A DNA stretch of 64,000 nucleotides, taken from contig CAVWGG010000010.1 in assembly GCA_963754535.1 (NCBI GenBank), positions 62,001 to 126,000 on the forward strand, in the 5' to 3' direction. Shown here in pieces: positions 1 through 10,161 of the stretch. Each line of letters begins with the position of its first letter. Positions within the stretch are counted from its first letter, which is position 1. Origin of the DNA: RPQJ01 sp963754535 (lineage in GTDB: Bacteria; Pseudomonadota; Gammaproteobacteria; Steroidobacterales; Steroidobacteraceae). The translations under genes and the position numbers were made by a program. Under the pieces are notes generated by a model. It searched no databases and was not told the origin of the DNA. It saw only the letters and a program-made list of their open reading frames with translations.

Positions 1-1005
1 CCGCCTTGCGCTCGACGATCTCACGATTTACCCGCGCGGCGCGCTCCCTCAATTCTACGTTGCCCGCCGCCTGGCGGATGCAACGTGCTAGCGCGGCGTG
101 GTCACCTGGCGGTAGAGCAGGCCGTTTACCCCGTCGTCGAGCCACTGGGCGTTGGCGGGAATCTCCGTCCCGATCGGGAAGCAGCCACAAGCCATCGCTT
201 CGTTCAACGACACATTGTTGCCATCCGAGAGCGCAGGCGTCACGAAGATATCGGCGCGTGCAGCAGTCGGGCAAGTTCAACGTGTGGCACGTGGCCATGA
301 AAACGGACTCGCGTCGCCAGATGCGCGCTGCGGTGGACCCTGGATTCGAACTCGCTCCGCAGCGCGCCCTCGCCCACCAAGTCGGCTTCAAAGTCCAGTC
401 CCTCACGCGACAGTTCCTCGAGTGCCGAAAGCAGCGTCGGAATATCGTAGATAGGGGCGAAATTCCGGGTGCAGATGATCTTGATCCGCTGGCCCGCATC
501 ACGAGCTGCCACGGGCGAACGGAAGACCTGCGCGTCCACTCCGAAAGGGACCGCCTGCACTCGCTCCTGCGCGACTCCGAGCGCCGCTACGCTGGCATTC
601 ATGTGCTCGGCCACGGTCGTTACCTCGTCGGCGTGCCTGACCGCATACCGGGCAAACAGCAGGGCGATCGCGATTCGCGCGGACTGATCAACACGTCCGT
701 GCCCCGGCCGTCAGCACCAACGGATGCAGTTTGGCGACGGCCGCCAGAAAACCGTAGCTGGTGACGTATTGCGCGTGCACGACGTCAGGGTGCACGCGCC
801 GCGCCAGCGAGCGCAGCGCGGGTATTGCGAAGATGTAGCCGGCGCGGCCGAGACCGAGTGTCGGCAGCACGTGAACGGCTACGCCCGGGATTACGGCCCG
901 GCGAAAGCTGGCCACATGGACTTCCCGACCCAGGTCACGTTGGTACTCCACCCAGCGTCGGGTATGGATGCTCCCCGCATCCGCTACGTACAGAATGCAT
1001 TTCAT
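1..1005 (-). pseudogene. Glycosyltransferase family 4 (partial, frameshifted)
   Basis: This is a GT-B fold glycosyltransferase that would add a sugar to the lipid-linked repeat unit on the cytoplasmic face. The N-terminus (MKCILYVADAGSIHTRRWVEY) is the usual GT4 start with a His after a small loop, and VVHAQY follows in the same piece. A second reading piece (about 240-614) holds the middle domain with VPFGVD and a LVGEG motif. A third piece (about 90-240) carries the donor-site stretch NVSLNEAMACGCFPI, typical of GT4 enzymes. The frame breaks near 614-690, near 240 and near 100, and the C-terminus runs off the left edge. The start overlaps the stop of the upstream epimerase by ATGA. The indels may be sequencing errors, because the residues around each break still look conserved. 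Donor and acceptor cannot be told from sequence. Confidence 0.7.
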
Positions 1006-2025
1006 CGGGCCACTTCCGATCGATAGGCACGCGCCAACGCCCGGAACATGGGCTCTGCACCCAGCGGGTAGGTGAAGCCGATGTCACGCAACAGCCTGCT
1101 CGCATCGAACATCGTGTCGTTGGTCAATTCCCTGTAACGCCCGCGATCGAATGGCAGCGCACGTCCCGTGGCAGTGGACACGAACGATCCGACCTCGGCC
1201 GCCGCTCGCCCAGCCATCGCGGCAAATGTCGGCGAGGATAGGGAACGGCCAACTCCTCGGCAATCCATGCCACGGCCTCGGCCAGCCGGGCCGGGCGATT
1301 CACGTTGTACTCGCGCCCCGCCGGTGCATGCTCGGCCGCCGCAACGATCGCGGCCGCGCCATCGTCAACATGGAGGTAATTGAGCCAGGCCCGGCGCTCC
1401 GGCCCGAACCAGACGAATTGTCCGCGGCCGATCGACCGGCCAGTCCGCGCAACGGAAAGCCGCCGCCAGGCACGAGCCCGATCACGTTGGACGGGCGAAC
1501 GACCACGCAGTCCACGCTCTCGACCGCGCATGTCTGCCTTACCCAATGCTCACCCGCGTCCTTGCTGCGTTCGTAACGATTGACCGGGGTATGCGGGAAG
1601 GTCTCGTCGACAGTGCCGGAACCCGGCGGCGCACCGTACACGCCGACACTGCTGACGTGGACGAAGCAGGACCACCCCGGCTTGCGCGGCAGCCACTGCC
1701 AGACGTCGCGCTCCCTCCGCGTTGATCGCCTGCATGCGGCCAGGGTCGCGCTTCTCTCCGGCAATGTGAATGACCGTACGCACTCCAGGAGGAATCCGGA
1801 TAGCTGCTGTCAGATCCAGTTGAACTGCAGTCACGCCCAGAGGAACCAGTGCATCGGTTTGTGCTGGTTGGCGGCCCGCCGCCAGCGACTCCTTCGACGC
1901 CGGACCGGCCCACCCAGCATCGACAGCACGCGTCTACCCAGGAATCCGCTTGCGCCGGTCACCAGTACCTTTCCAAGAGGGACAGAACTCGGCCTGATCG
2001 CAGCGCGCTCGGCGACGTCGGTCAC
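1002..2025 (-). pseudogene. NAD-dependent sugar epimerase/dehydratase (multiply frameshifted)
   Basis: This is an extended SDR acting on a nucleotide sugar. The GTG start at 2025 gives an N-terminus that reaches the Rossmann motif VTGASGFLG. It lies 4 bp after the stop of the preceding gene, and an ATG at 2052 would overlap that gene. Further pieces in other frames read HIAGEKRDPGRMQAINAEG, then VSSVGVYG with the catalytic YERSK (Y-x3-K), then LNYLHVDDGAAAI, then the C-terminal TYPLGAEP. At least four frame changes are needed to join them, for example near 1835, 1750, 1500 and 1250. The order and content of the pieces are those of one complete gene of about 330 codons. It is either a decayed gene or error-rich sequence. 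Substrate unknown; the neighbours suggest a repeat-unit sugar. Confidence 0.7.
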
Positions 2026-2029
2026 GAAC

Positions 2030-3421
2030 TCACGCCTTTGCTCGCGAGTCATGAAATTCCCGAATGCATTCGACCACGGCCTGCGCGGCGAGGCCGGGGG
2101 GGCCGTGGAAATAATCAGCCACAGCGCCTTGCGCTGCGTCGAACGCTCCTCGGGATGCTGCAGGCTGCCCCGCAATGCCGCGAACAGTTCCTCGTAACTT
2201 TCGACGAGGATCGAGGCGCCCGATTCCGCGATGTTCCGGAAGTGATCGAACTTGTAATACTCGCGGCAGGGAATCCGGTTCGAGACCGGTCCGGCGTCGA
2301 ATGCGATATGGACGATGGGCTTGTCGAGGTAGGCGGCCTCGAGCGTGACCGTGGAAAAGATGTTGATGTTGACCGAACAGAAGTACAGCGCGTCCCGCGC
2401 GACGGTCATTTCCTCGGCCGACGGGAACCAGTCATCCTGCGGCTGTCCGACAGCGAGCGTGCTGCGGAAATTCCGACCGGAAAGGTTCCGTCGAGCAATG
2501 AATCGTACTTATCCGTGTTGTCGAACGGGTGACACTTGATCAGGACCTGCAGATCGCCGGGGAGGTCCCTGCGCTCGAGGATTGCCTCGAGCAGCCGGCG
2601 AATGATGACGTGCTGGTGATCGTGCCGGACCTGCGGCATCGTCCTGAACAGCACTGTCCGGCGCGAGGGGTCTAGGCCATGACTCAAGCACCACTGCGCG
2701 TAAGTCTGCGTTGGCCACCCGGCGTAGCAATCAAACTGCGGCACGCCAGCGACACTAATCTGGTCACCGTCGTAAGCATCGGACGTACGCAGGATCTCCG
2801 CCTTTGTGATCCGATTCCAGACGATAACCCGGTCATAACGACCGCTCATGACGACCTTGCTGGAGAGATGATCCCAACTCAACACCATGAAGACCACAGG
2901 AACCCGGCGTCGAACCGCTCATGCAGCAGGCTTTCCTCGAAGTAACTGGACGCGTGTGTTGCGAAGACGACGGCCGGCTTGTACTGCGCGAGGATAGTGT
3001 CCGCCCGGACACTCCGGTTGAACCGGAAGTCCAGCCACTCGACAACCCGTAGAAGCCGTCGGGCATCGAGCAATCGAACGATCCACGCCATGAACCAGCC
3101 GCCGACACGCTGGTAAATCGGGCGCTGGACGTAGCGCTCCCAGATCGCGTCAGTCGCGCTCTTGCGGCTGTCCATGTACAGCTTCTTGCGGATCTGGCGC
3201 AGGTAGCGCCACGAGTTCGGTTCCGCCAGGTCATCGCGAACGACGCACTCCACCAAGTGCACGTACCCGTTTTCCACCAGCTTGGCGTGAATGGCCGGAG
3301 TCGTGACCACGAGCACGCGAAAATCCCGCAGCAGGCCGGCAACGATGCCCGTCTGGAAGAAATTCCGCACCACCCAGCCGGTCGAGGCCGTCATTGCCAA
3401 CAGCGGCCTCTCAGGCGCCAT
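2030..3421 (-). pseudogene. Surface-polysaccharide transferase-like protein (frameshifted)
   Basis: The start at 3421 is set by a strong AAGGAG-type ribosome site just upstream and by an 11-nt overlap with the end of the polymerase gene. The N-terminal piece reads MAPERPLLAMTASTGWVVRN and runs to about 2880. A second frame (about 2500-2897) reads VVMSGRYDRVIVWN and later VLIKCHPFDNTDKYDSL, a phosphate-contact-like HPFD motif seen in CDP-glycerol- or UDP-GlcNAc-epimerase-like GT-B folds. A third (about 2100-2409) reads FSTVTLEAAYLDKPIVHIAFD. The true C-terminus is recovered by shifting at a G8 homopolymer near 2096, giving FHDSRAKA and a stop at 2030. That break at a homopolymer points to sequence error. 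The likely role is glycosyl or polyol-phosphate transfer in polysaccharide assembly; the family assignment is inferred from motifs only. Confidence 0.55.
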
Positions 3422-4563
3422 CTCTTTCTCCTTTTCCAAGCAGCCCCGTCGCCGGAAAACCTGCGGAAGCAACACCGCCATCCGCTGCAACGAAGCGCAC
3501 CTGCCTTGCGACTTCGGGCCGGTACGTCGCACCCCGCGCCTCCGTGCCAGACAAGCCCAGCAGCAACCAGAAAGCATGGGACACGAAGAATGTATCCAGC
3601 ACGTTGGTTCCGATTGACTGCAATGAATAGATTGCGACCAGCACGGCGAGCCCACGGATCACCGATTGACGAAGCGACTGCAACGCCGCAGCGGCGAGGA
3701 CGATGAGGAACAGGGCGAGACCTTGGACGCCGAGGTCGGATGCGACGCGCATGTAGTAGGCGTCGACAACCTGCCCGTTCACGTGCGCGCCGGAATCCTG
3801 TGCTGCCGACGTCGTCGCCCCGAGACCGAGGCCGAATGGGTGCTCGGCCAGGAAGGACAGCCCTTTGCCATAGGACACTAACCGCTCGCCCAGAGGGTCA
3901 CCCATAACGAGGTCGTCGACAATTCGGTTGCTGAAGATTCCAGCCAGCAAGTCGGTATCGAGGCCGAGACTGTTCAGCCCGACGAGCACCGCGACGATCA
4001 TCGTGCCCACGGCGGCGGTCAATTGCAGGGCGCTCAACCTTGATCGATAGAGCAGGAAGGCGAATGCAATCACGCCCGTAACGTACGCTCCGCGCTGCTG
4101 CGCCAGGAAGATAGTCAGCGCGAACAACAACGCCAGCGAGTACCTGAGCAGGCCCGACATGCGGACATTGGCAAGCAGCACGATTGCCACTGCCGAAAGG
4201 ATCCCGACCGCCGTCGAGCCCATGTCGGACTGCAGGCGGGCGTAGTTCTGCCAGTCCTCGGAGTAGCCAAGCCGGTCGGCCAGGAAGGCCGTGTGAGAAG
4301 TCAGGCCGGAGCAGGAAGAGCGGAATTCCAACCAGTGCGCAGAACGCCTGCATGGCAATGAGCACGCCCAGGACCCGCGACACATCGGTTGCGTCCAGGC
4401 CCCTGGCAGCGAAATACATAAGCATGGGCAGTACCTGCAGGTTGAGACCGTACAGGTACGCTCGTGAAGCGGGATTGCCGGGTGTCAGGTAGAAAACCAG
4501 CGAGCACAACAACACCGCCAGGTACGCCGTCACCGCAAGATCGAGCGGGCTCAGCGACGGCAC
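3411..4563 (-). pseudogene. Wzy-type O-antigen/capsule polymerase (frameshifted, N-terminus missing)
   Basis: This is a polytopic inner-membrane protein with many hydrophobic segments and a large loop around FSNRIVDDLVMGDPLGERLVSYGKGLSFLAEHPFGLGLG. The HPFGLGLG signature with upstream RG residues is typical of the Wzy_C / O-antigen ligase family. The N-terminal piece (about 4300-4563) reads LDLAVTAYLAVLLCSLVFYL. The frame changes near 4300, where FLLRPDFSH joins TAFLADRLGYSEDW. The readable protein is about 380 residues and lacks one or two N-terminal membrane spans, because the sequence upstream belongs to the flippase. It would polymerise undecaprenyl-PP-linked repeat units in the periplasm. 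The end overlaps the next gene by 11 nt (ATGGCGCCTGA). Confidence 0.65.
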
Positions 4564-5249
4564 AGCTTGCCACAGGACCCGAAGTCACGGCGAGACTGAA
4601 GCCTGCCCGGGCCGTTCCGAAGGACGCAACTCGCGCCATGCGAGATGACGCAGCGCGGCGATCTCCAGGGTTGCGAAGGCCAGCGAAACAGGAAGAAATC
4701 ACGGAGCGACGGCCGCACGAAAAACAGAATGGACGCCAGGCCCACGGTCTGAATCAGTATCAGCGCGGACGAGAACAGGTTGAGTGTCACCTGCCGTTCC
4801 AGACCGCGCAGCACGCCATGATAGAGCGCGCCAACGAGCCGGAGCCCGATAGTCGCCGCGGCGACCACCACGCAATCGCGGATCAGGGCCGGCGAAAGTT
4901 GCTCCGCCTTGATCCAGTGCGCGGCGATCCAGCCCGCCGCCGATGCGAGTGTCGCGAAGGCAAGCGTCGCCATCGCGAGATAGACGAACTCGAGCGTTCG
5001 CACGACGTCGCGGCCGCCGCTGGCGGAACCTTCCGCATCGAGCGTCGGCTCACCTCACGATTCGCCGCCGCAGCGAGTCCGAGGTCGAGAATTCGCGGCG
5101 ATGCCCTGGACCGAAAGAAAGAAGCCAACCAACCCGAACCCTTCCTCTCCCAGGAACCGGGCATACAGCGGCATGAGCACGATGCCAGAAAGTACCCCCA
5201 CTGACTGGCCCAGGACATTGGCGACGATGTTCCGCCGGAGCAGGGACAT
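4551..5249 (-). pseudogene. Wzx-type polysaccharide flippase (truncated, frameshifted)
   Basis: The ATG at 5249 begins MSLLRRNIVANVLGQSVGVL followed by a hydrophobic helix and LYARFLGEEGFGLVGFF, the classic N-terminus of MATE-like Wzx/polysaccharide transporters. A frame change near 5060 leads into YLAMATLAFATLASAAGWIA and then GLRLVGALYHGVLRGLERQV, also typical of Wzx. Only about 230 residues are readable against the usual 400-480. After FVRPSLRDFFLF the sequence loses its resemblance and runs into the polymerase. The C-terminal half is therefore absent. Either a real deletion has removed about 0.6 kb of wzx plus the start of wzy, or this is a misassembly. The function would be flipping lipid-linked repeat units across the inner membrane. 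Confidence 0.6.
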
Positions 5250-5251
5250 GC

Positions 5252-5981
5252 TCAGGTCGCCGCACGCGACTCTATGATCCGCAGCAGCGATGCCGCCACG
5301 CGTCGATGCCCGTCCGCGGAAAAGTGAATACCGTCCGGGACCAGGTCCACGTCGCCCGCGGCCGCGAGCAGCGACGCCACGTCCAGGAACTCCACGCGCC
5401 CACCCAGCCGGGCGGCGCAGGCTCGCAATTCGCCATTGACACGCGCGATCTCGTCACTCAATCCCGGCAGCTCCGCCTCGGCCCGCGGGGAGGCGGGCGA
5501 AATCCGACGATCACGATGAACGCGCCCGTCTCCTTCAGGATCAACTCGCAGGTGAGCTGCACTACCCGCACGAACTTCGCGGGCGACTGCCATTGCCAGC
5601 GCAGCCCAAGAAATCCCGCGACCCTCCGGGTCAGGGCGTTGAAAGGGCGCAGGAGCAGACTGGGCGTCGCCGGGGTGTAGCCCTGGCGCAGCACGCGATT
5701 GCGGTACTGGTTGACGATCCCCGCATTGTTCGGCGCGCGGAAGGTCCGCCGAAAATACACCTCGATGATGCCGTGATGCAGGATCACCGCGTCCGGGTAC
5801 GCGGTAATCACGTCGTCGTCGAGCAGGCTGAACTGCCACTCAGCAGGACACCGGCCATCGAGACATTGGTGACCTCGTAACCCGCCCTCGCCACGATCTC
5901 GGAATACGTCAGGTCATCGGCGCCGGCGCGCGGCGGCCTGATCTTGATGCCGACCGAGTTGCCGACGACGCGGATTTTCAT
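5252..5981 (-). pseudogene. SGNH/GDSL-type hydrolase (frameshifted)
   Basis: The start at 5981 (MKIRVVGNSVGIKIRPPR) overlaps the transketolase stop as ATGA and keeps GNS, the block I serine of SGNH esterases. A second piece reads ITAYPDAVILHHGIIEVYFRR, in the position of the block II/III region. The last piece ends with VPDGIHFSADGHRRVAASLL, which holds the D-x-x-H block V. The frame breaks near 5830 and near 5475. Length once joined is about 243 residues, normal for a single-domain SGNH hydrolase. Such proteins in polysaccharide loci usually add or remove O-acetyl groups. No signal peptide is evident, so it is probably cytoplasmic. The stop is 2 nt before the flippase start. Confidence 0.65.
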
Positions 5982-7921
5982 GTCGAGCTGCGGCGCCCGT
6001 GACACCGGCAAATCTCCTCCGCAAGGCTATCGACGTCGAGACGGTGAGCCCGCAGCACCTCAGGATTCGTGCCGCTGCAAGGAATGTCGTCGATGGCCAG
6101 CCGGTGCAGGCGGACGCCCGATCCGTCAGCGGCCAAGCAGGCTGCGATACGGTCGCCCTGGCCACCGATTGCGTAGTGATTGTCGAGCGAAATCACGTCG
6201 CGACGGGCGCCGATTTCGGCGAGCAGCCAGTTGCCGTCGATCCGGTTGAGCCAGGGCAGGTTCACGACCTTCACGCTGATGCCATTCGCGCGCGCGACGC
6301 TGGACGCAGCCTCTACCGCAGCCGACAGCAGCACGGGACCGTATCCGATAACGACGACATCCGTGCCCTCGACGAGCACCGAGCCGCGTCCGACCTGCGG
6401 CCGGTGCCCGTGCGGCAGGCGATAAGGCACGATCCACGGCAGACTCATCAGCCTCATGTAGGCACTTGAATTCGCTGCATTCACGCACCAGTCGAACAGC
6501 AGCGCCACCTCGTCCTCGCACGAGGGCTCCATCATGACCAGCCCAGGGACGGCGCCGAGCGCAGAAACGGCGCACCGACTGGTGCGAATGTCCCGGGCCG
6601 CCCGGCACCACGCCCGCCAGCGACCCGACATAGATGATCTTCGAGCGCTCCGTGGCGTTGTTGTAGATCTGTTCGTTCGGGCGAGTGGAGAGAAAGCACG
6701 CAAACGAGTGAACGACCGGCAGGAGGCCACCCACGCCATGCCACCCGCCTGCGAAACCATGTCTTCGGCATGCCACACTCGACGAAGCGTGTGGGGAACT
6801 CCTGCTGGAACGGGATCAGCCCGGTATCGAGCACGAGATCGGCATCGAGGGCGACGATTCGGCGGGTTGCGCCGCGCATGCTCGATCAGCGCGCGCGAAT
6901 ACGCCTGCACGAGGCGTTGCGGGTTCTCCGGCTGCACTGCCTGCGGCCGCGTGACGGCCTCGAGTTGCAGCGCCGCGGCACCCGCATTTCCGAACAGGGC
7001 GTTTGCCTGGTCGATCAGCTCCTGCGAAGCCTGCAGGTATGCCGTTTCGCTCGGGGCGCCGCTATGGAACTTGTAGAACTCCACGTCCGAGTCGATCGAC
7101 GTGTGCTGCATGAAAGACACGCCCTTGCCCTTGACGGTGTCGGCAATGACGACCTTCGGACGGTCGGTGACGGCCCGCAGCCGTTCGAGCGTGCCCGCGA
7201 ACGCCGCAACATTGTTGCCGTCACAACGCGCAACGTGCCAGCCGAACGCTTCGAACTTTGCATGCAGGTCGCCGAGATCGCTGACGCGCGCTACCAGGGT
7301 GTCGGACTGCAGCTTGTTGTGGTCGACGATGACGGTCAGTTCGTGCGTGCGATGGTTCGCTGCCGATACCAGCGATTCCCAGATCTGTCCTTCCTGCAAC
7401 TCGCCGTCGCCGGTGAGTACGAAGATGTTCCCCTCGCGGCCCAGCAGCCGGTTCGCGAAGATCATGCCCTTGGCCTTCGATATCCCCATGCCGAGCGAAC
7501 CCGTGTTCGTGACGATGCCCGGCGTCGCGACGTCCGGGTGGCCTGGAAGTCCGCCAAGGCGGCGCAGACTGTGGATCAATTCGAAATCCAGTTGCCCCAA
7601 CGCGAGCATGACGGAATACAAGGCTGGCGCGTCGTGGCCTTTGGACGAGAAGAACACGTCCCGCGGTTCGGATTGCCCCGCAGCCGGCCTCCGCACCTCG
7701 TGCAGTGCCAGCCAGGTCATGATATCGAGGCTGCTGAAGCTGCTGCCGATGTGGCCGGAGCCCGCCCGCGCAATCATGTAAAGCGCATTGATGCGACAGA
7801 GCGTCGCAAACAGCGTCGTGAGATCGACCTTGCTGAGCGGCAGCTCGCGGATACGCCGGAACTCGGCCGGCGGCACGTATTGAAGAGTCCCGCCAACGGC
7901 GGCCCCAATCTGGTCACCCAC
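5978..7921 (-). CDS. Transketolase-like TPP enzyme (fused N and C halves, internal out-of-frame patch)
   Basis: The GTG start at 7921 overlaps the cytidylyltransferase stop by 8 nt. The N-terminal TPP-binding half is clean: GSGHIGSS, LPGHPDV and GDGELQEGQIWES with a downstream Asn give the GDG-x(~27)-N thiamine signature. The C-terminal half ends with VLVEGTDVVVIGYGPVLL and LDNHYAIGGQGDR, the transketolase_C domain. Between about 6870 and 6570 the reading frame is wrong but compensated. The correct residues (LVLDTGLIPFQQEFPTRFVE, then HSFACFLSTRPNEQ) sit in other frames, so at least two indels lie here. In sugar loci this enzyme class makes or cleaves ketose precursors or deoxy-sugars. Here it sits between the NulO-type genes and the SGNH hydrolase. 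About 640 residues, the normal full length. Confidence 0.8.
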   Translation of the reverse strand: MGDQIGAAVGGTLQYVPPAEFRRIRELPLSKVDLTTLFATLCRINALYMIARAGSGHIGSSFSSLDIMTWLALHEVRRPAAGQSEPRDVFFSSKGHDAPALYSVMLALGQLDFELIHSLRRLGGLPGHPDVATPGIVTNTGSLGMGISKAKGMIFANRLLGREGNIFVLTGDGELQEGQIWESLVSAANHRTHELTVIVDHNKLQSDTLVARVSDLGDLHAKFEAFGWHVARCDGNNVAAFAGTLERLRAVTDRPKVVIADTVKGKGVSFMQHTSIDSDVEFYKFHSGAPSETAYLQASQELIDQANALFGNAGAAALQLEAVTRPQAVQPENPQRLVQAYSRALIEHARRNPPNRRPRCRSRARYRADPVPAGVPHTLRRVWHAEDMVSQAGGMAWVASCRSFTRLRAFSPLARTNRSTTTPRSARRSSMSGRWRAWCRAARDIRTSRCAVSALGAVPGLVMMEPSCEDEVALLFDWCVNAANSSAYMRLMSLPWIVPYRLPHGHRPQVGRGSVLVEGTDVVVIGYGPVLLSAAVEAASSVARANGISVKVVNLPWLNRIDGNWLLAEIGARRDVISLDNHYAIGGQGDRIAACLAADGSGVRLHRLAIDDIPCSGTNPEVLRAHRLDVDSLAEEICRCHGRRSST

Positions 7922-8688
7922 GGTGGCTCACCTGCCTGCTCGATTGGAACGGCGAAATAGCGATCGGGGGCAGTGCCGCCTCGCCCGACCGGACGTAATG
8001 CTCCGCCAGCACCCAGTCTTCCGGGTCGTTGACGTCGAATCCCTCGAAACCCTCGCTGACGAAAGGCACGATGGATTCACCCGGCGATGCTGCCCGACTC
8101 GAGCGGCACGCGGCACCAGGCGACTTCGAGACTGGCGTTCTGCACGTATATCTCGGGCAGCGCGGCATACTGGCTGCTGTGCCATGGAGTGGCGCCGTTG
8201 CTGAATGGCATCACCGGAATCATCCGGTGCCCGCGGATGACCCACATCTTGCCCGGGTGCTGCCGGCATTTTTCGACCGCGCGTAGCGAATCCGCCCTGG
8301 GCTCCCGCGTGAATGCATCCCACGCGCGGCGGATCGTCGTCGGCAGGCGGAACGGACTCGTCGGGCGCAGGATGCTGAAAGCATCGAAGTGACGACCCTG
8401 TGCCTGCAGCGCAGCGAGCGCCCACTGCACCCACTCGATGTCCGGCGACTTCTCGCCCGAGATGGCGGACGGACGCAGTGACGGCACTTCTGCTCCGTAA
8501 TGACGCGCGACGTCGGCGTAGATTTCACTGTCTGTCGCGCAGATGACGGCATTGAACACGCCGCTGTCGAGGGCGGCGCACACGCTGTAGGCGAGCAGTG
8601 GGTGCCCGCCCAGAGGCCGGATGTTCTTGCCGGGGATGCGCTTCGAGCCCGAGCGCGCGGGGATGAGGGCTACGGCTGTTGGTTTCAT
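7914..8688 (-). pseudogene. Acylneuraminate (nonulosonate) cytidylyltransferase, one frameshift
   Basis: This enzyme activates a nonulosonic acid with CTP to CMP-sugar. The N-terminus has the signature ALIPARSGSKRIPGKNIRPL, the nucleotide-binding loop of the NeuA/KdsB family, followed by CATDSEIYADVARHYGAEV and ILRPTSPFRLPTTI. One frame change near 8090-8100 is needed to reach the C-terminus FDVNDPEDWVLAEHYV, the conserved IDV-N-x-x-D-W motif. The joined protein is about 257 residues, a normal length for PtmB/LegF-type enzymes. It lies in the same operon as the NeuB-family synthase and HAD phosphatase, so it likely completes one pathway with them. The exact sugar cannot be read from the sequence. 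Confidence 0.8.
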
Positions 8689-8695
8689 TCGCGGC

Positions 8696-10159
8696 TCAAA
8701 GCAACGTGGGTCGTGTGAGTACCGAAATGTTCTTCAGTTCCGAGTAGACGTCGAGGGCCTCGACACCGGGCTCGCGGGTGCCGTTTCCAGAGGCGCCGAA
8801 GCCGCCGAACGGCATGTGCGGTTCGCTGCCGAACGTCCCAAGGTTGACGTTGGCCACGCCGCAACGGACGCGGTGCGCGAACCAGAGCGCGCGATCGATG
8901 CTGCGCGTGTGGATGGCGGCCGTGAGCCCGTATTCACTGGCATTGGCGAGTTCGAGCGCTTGGCCGAGCGACGCAACTTCATGCAGCGTACATACCGGGC
9001 CGAAAATCTCCCTGCAACTGAGCGGCGCATCGGCAGCCAGTCCCTCGACCACGGTCGGCTCCACGTAACAGCCGTTCCGGAGTTCCTCGGCGGACGGCGC
9101 CGTTCCGCCACAAAGGATTCGTCCACCCTGTTGCGCCGCCTCGTCGAGCGCGGCGAGAATCTGTTCCTGTTGGCGGCGATTGACCACTGGTCCCAGATCG
9201 CAACCCTCGGCGACACCAAGCCGCAACGTCCGGGCCCGCGCGACGAGCGCGTCGCGAAATTCCGCATAGATGTCCTTGAAGACAAGGATACGGCTGCCGG
9301 CGGCGCATCGCTGCCCGGCGTTGCTGAAAGCAGACAACGCCGCCCAGTGCACTGCCTGCTCGATGTCCGCGTCGTCGCAGACGACGAAGGCGTTCTTGCC
9401 GCCGAGCTCGAGTGAAACACGTGCCAGGCGACGCCCTGCCGTTTCGGCGATCCAGCGTCCGACCGCAGTCGACCCGGTGAAGCTCAGCACCGCGACGCGC
9501 GCATCCTCGACCAGTGCAGCGCCCGCCGGACGGCCGCGGCCCTGGATCACGTTGAAGACACCATTCGGCAGTCCCGCCTCGCGCGTGATGAGCGCAAACA
9601 GTTCGGCGATCCGCGGAGCGTCCTCGGACGCCTTCAGGACCACTGTGTTGCCGCAGACCAGCGCGGGAAACACCTTCCACGCGATGTTGGCGATGGGGGT
9701 ATTCGCCGGCACGATCAGGCCGCAGATGCCACGTGGTTGCCGCACCGTGTGGCTGGACTTGCCCGGCATGCCAGACGTAAGCGATCGTCCATGCAGTCGC
9801 ATGCCTTCGCCGGCGAAGTATTCGCCCTGCAGGATCGCCGCCTGGACTTCGCCCCGGGCATCTTGTGGCGGCTTGCCGGTCTCCAGTGCAACGCATTCCG
9901 CCAGTTCGCCGGCTCGCGACTTCATCAACGACACGATGCCAGCGAGCAACTGCCCCCGTTTGACGGGCGTGTACTCCGACCATCCCACTGCAGCGCGACC
10001 GGCCGCACTGACTGCGGCACCGACATCCTCTGCCGTGGAGTCCGCGAATTGCGATAGTACCCGGCCGGTATGAGGATCGGACTTGTCGTGCCATGCCCCG
10101 TGACCCGGCTCGGCCCGCCCGCCTTCGATCCAGTTGGGTATGCGCTCAAGGCCTTGCAT
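8696..10159 (-). CDS. NAD(P)-dependent aldehyde dehydrogenase
   Basis: A 487-residue ALDH-superfamily enzyme. ATG at 10159 (MQGLERIPNWIEGG) lies 2 nt after the stop of the SDR gene. The cofactor region reads VPANTPIANIAWKVFPAL with a VLKASEDAP stretch. The general-base glutamate is in LELGGKNAFV, and the nucleophilic cysteine in NAGQRCAAGSR. The C-terminus has PFGGFGASGNGTREPG. All catalytic residues are present and the frame is intact, unlike most of its neighbours. It would oxidise an aldehyde to an acid with NAD(P)+. Its place between the SDR and the cytidylyltransferase suggests a role in making or modifying the nonulosonate-like sugar, though standard sialic, legionaminic and pseudaminic acid pathways have no ALDH step. 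Confidence 0.85.
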   Translation of the reverse strand: MQGLERIPNWIEGGRAEPGHGAWHDKSDPHTGRVLSQFADSTAEDVGAAVSAAGRAAVGWSEYTPVKRGQLLAGIVSLMKSRAGELAECVALETGKPPQDARGEVQAAILQGEYFAGEGMRLHGRSLTSGMPGKSSHTVRQPRGICGLIVPANTPIANIAWKVFPALVCGNTVVLKASEDAPRIAELFALITREAGLPNGVFNVIQGRGRPAGAALVEDARVAVLSFTGSTAVGRWIAETAGRRLARVSLELGGKNAFVVCDDADIEQAVHWAALSAFSNAGQRCAAGSRILVFKDIYAEFRDALVARARTLRLGVAEGCDLGPVVNRRQQEQILAALDEAAQQGGRILCGGTAPSAEELRNGCYVEPTVVEGLAADAPLSCREIFGPVCTLHEVASLGQALELANASEYGLTAAIHTRSIDRALWFAHRVRCGVANVNLGTFGSEPHMPFGGFGASGNGTREPGVEALDVYSELKNISVLTRPTLL

Positions 10160-10161
10160 CG

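Noticed and set aside
4301..4702. Separate small gene between flippase and polymerase
   Set aside because: The Cys/Pro/Arg-rich translation is an out-of-frame reading of the polymerase region.
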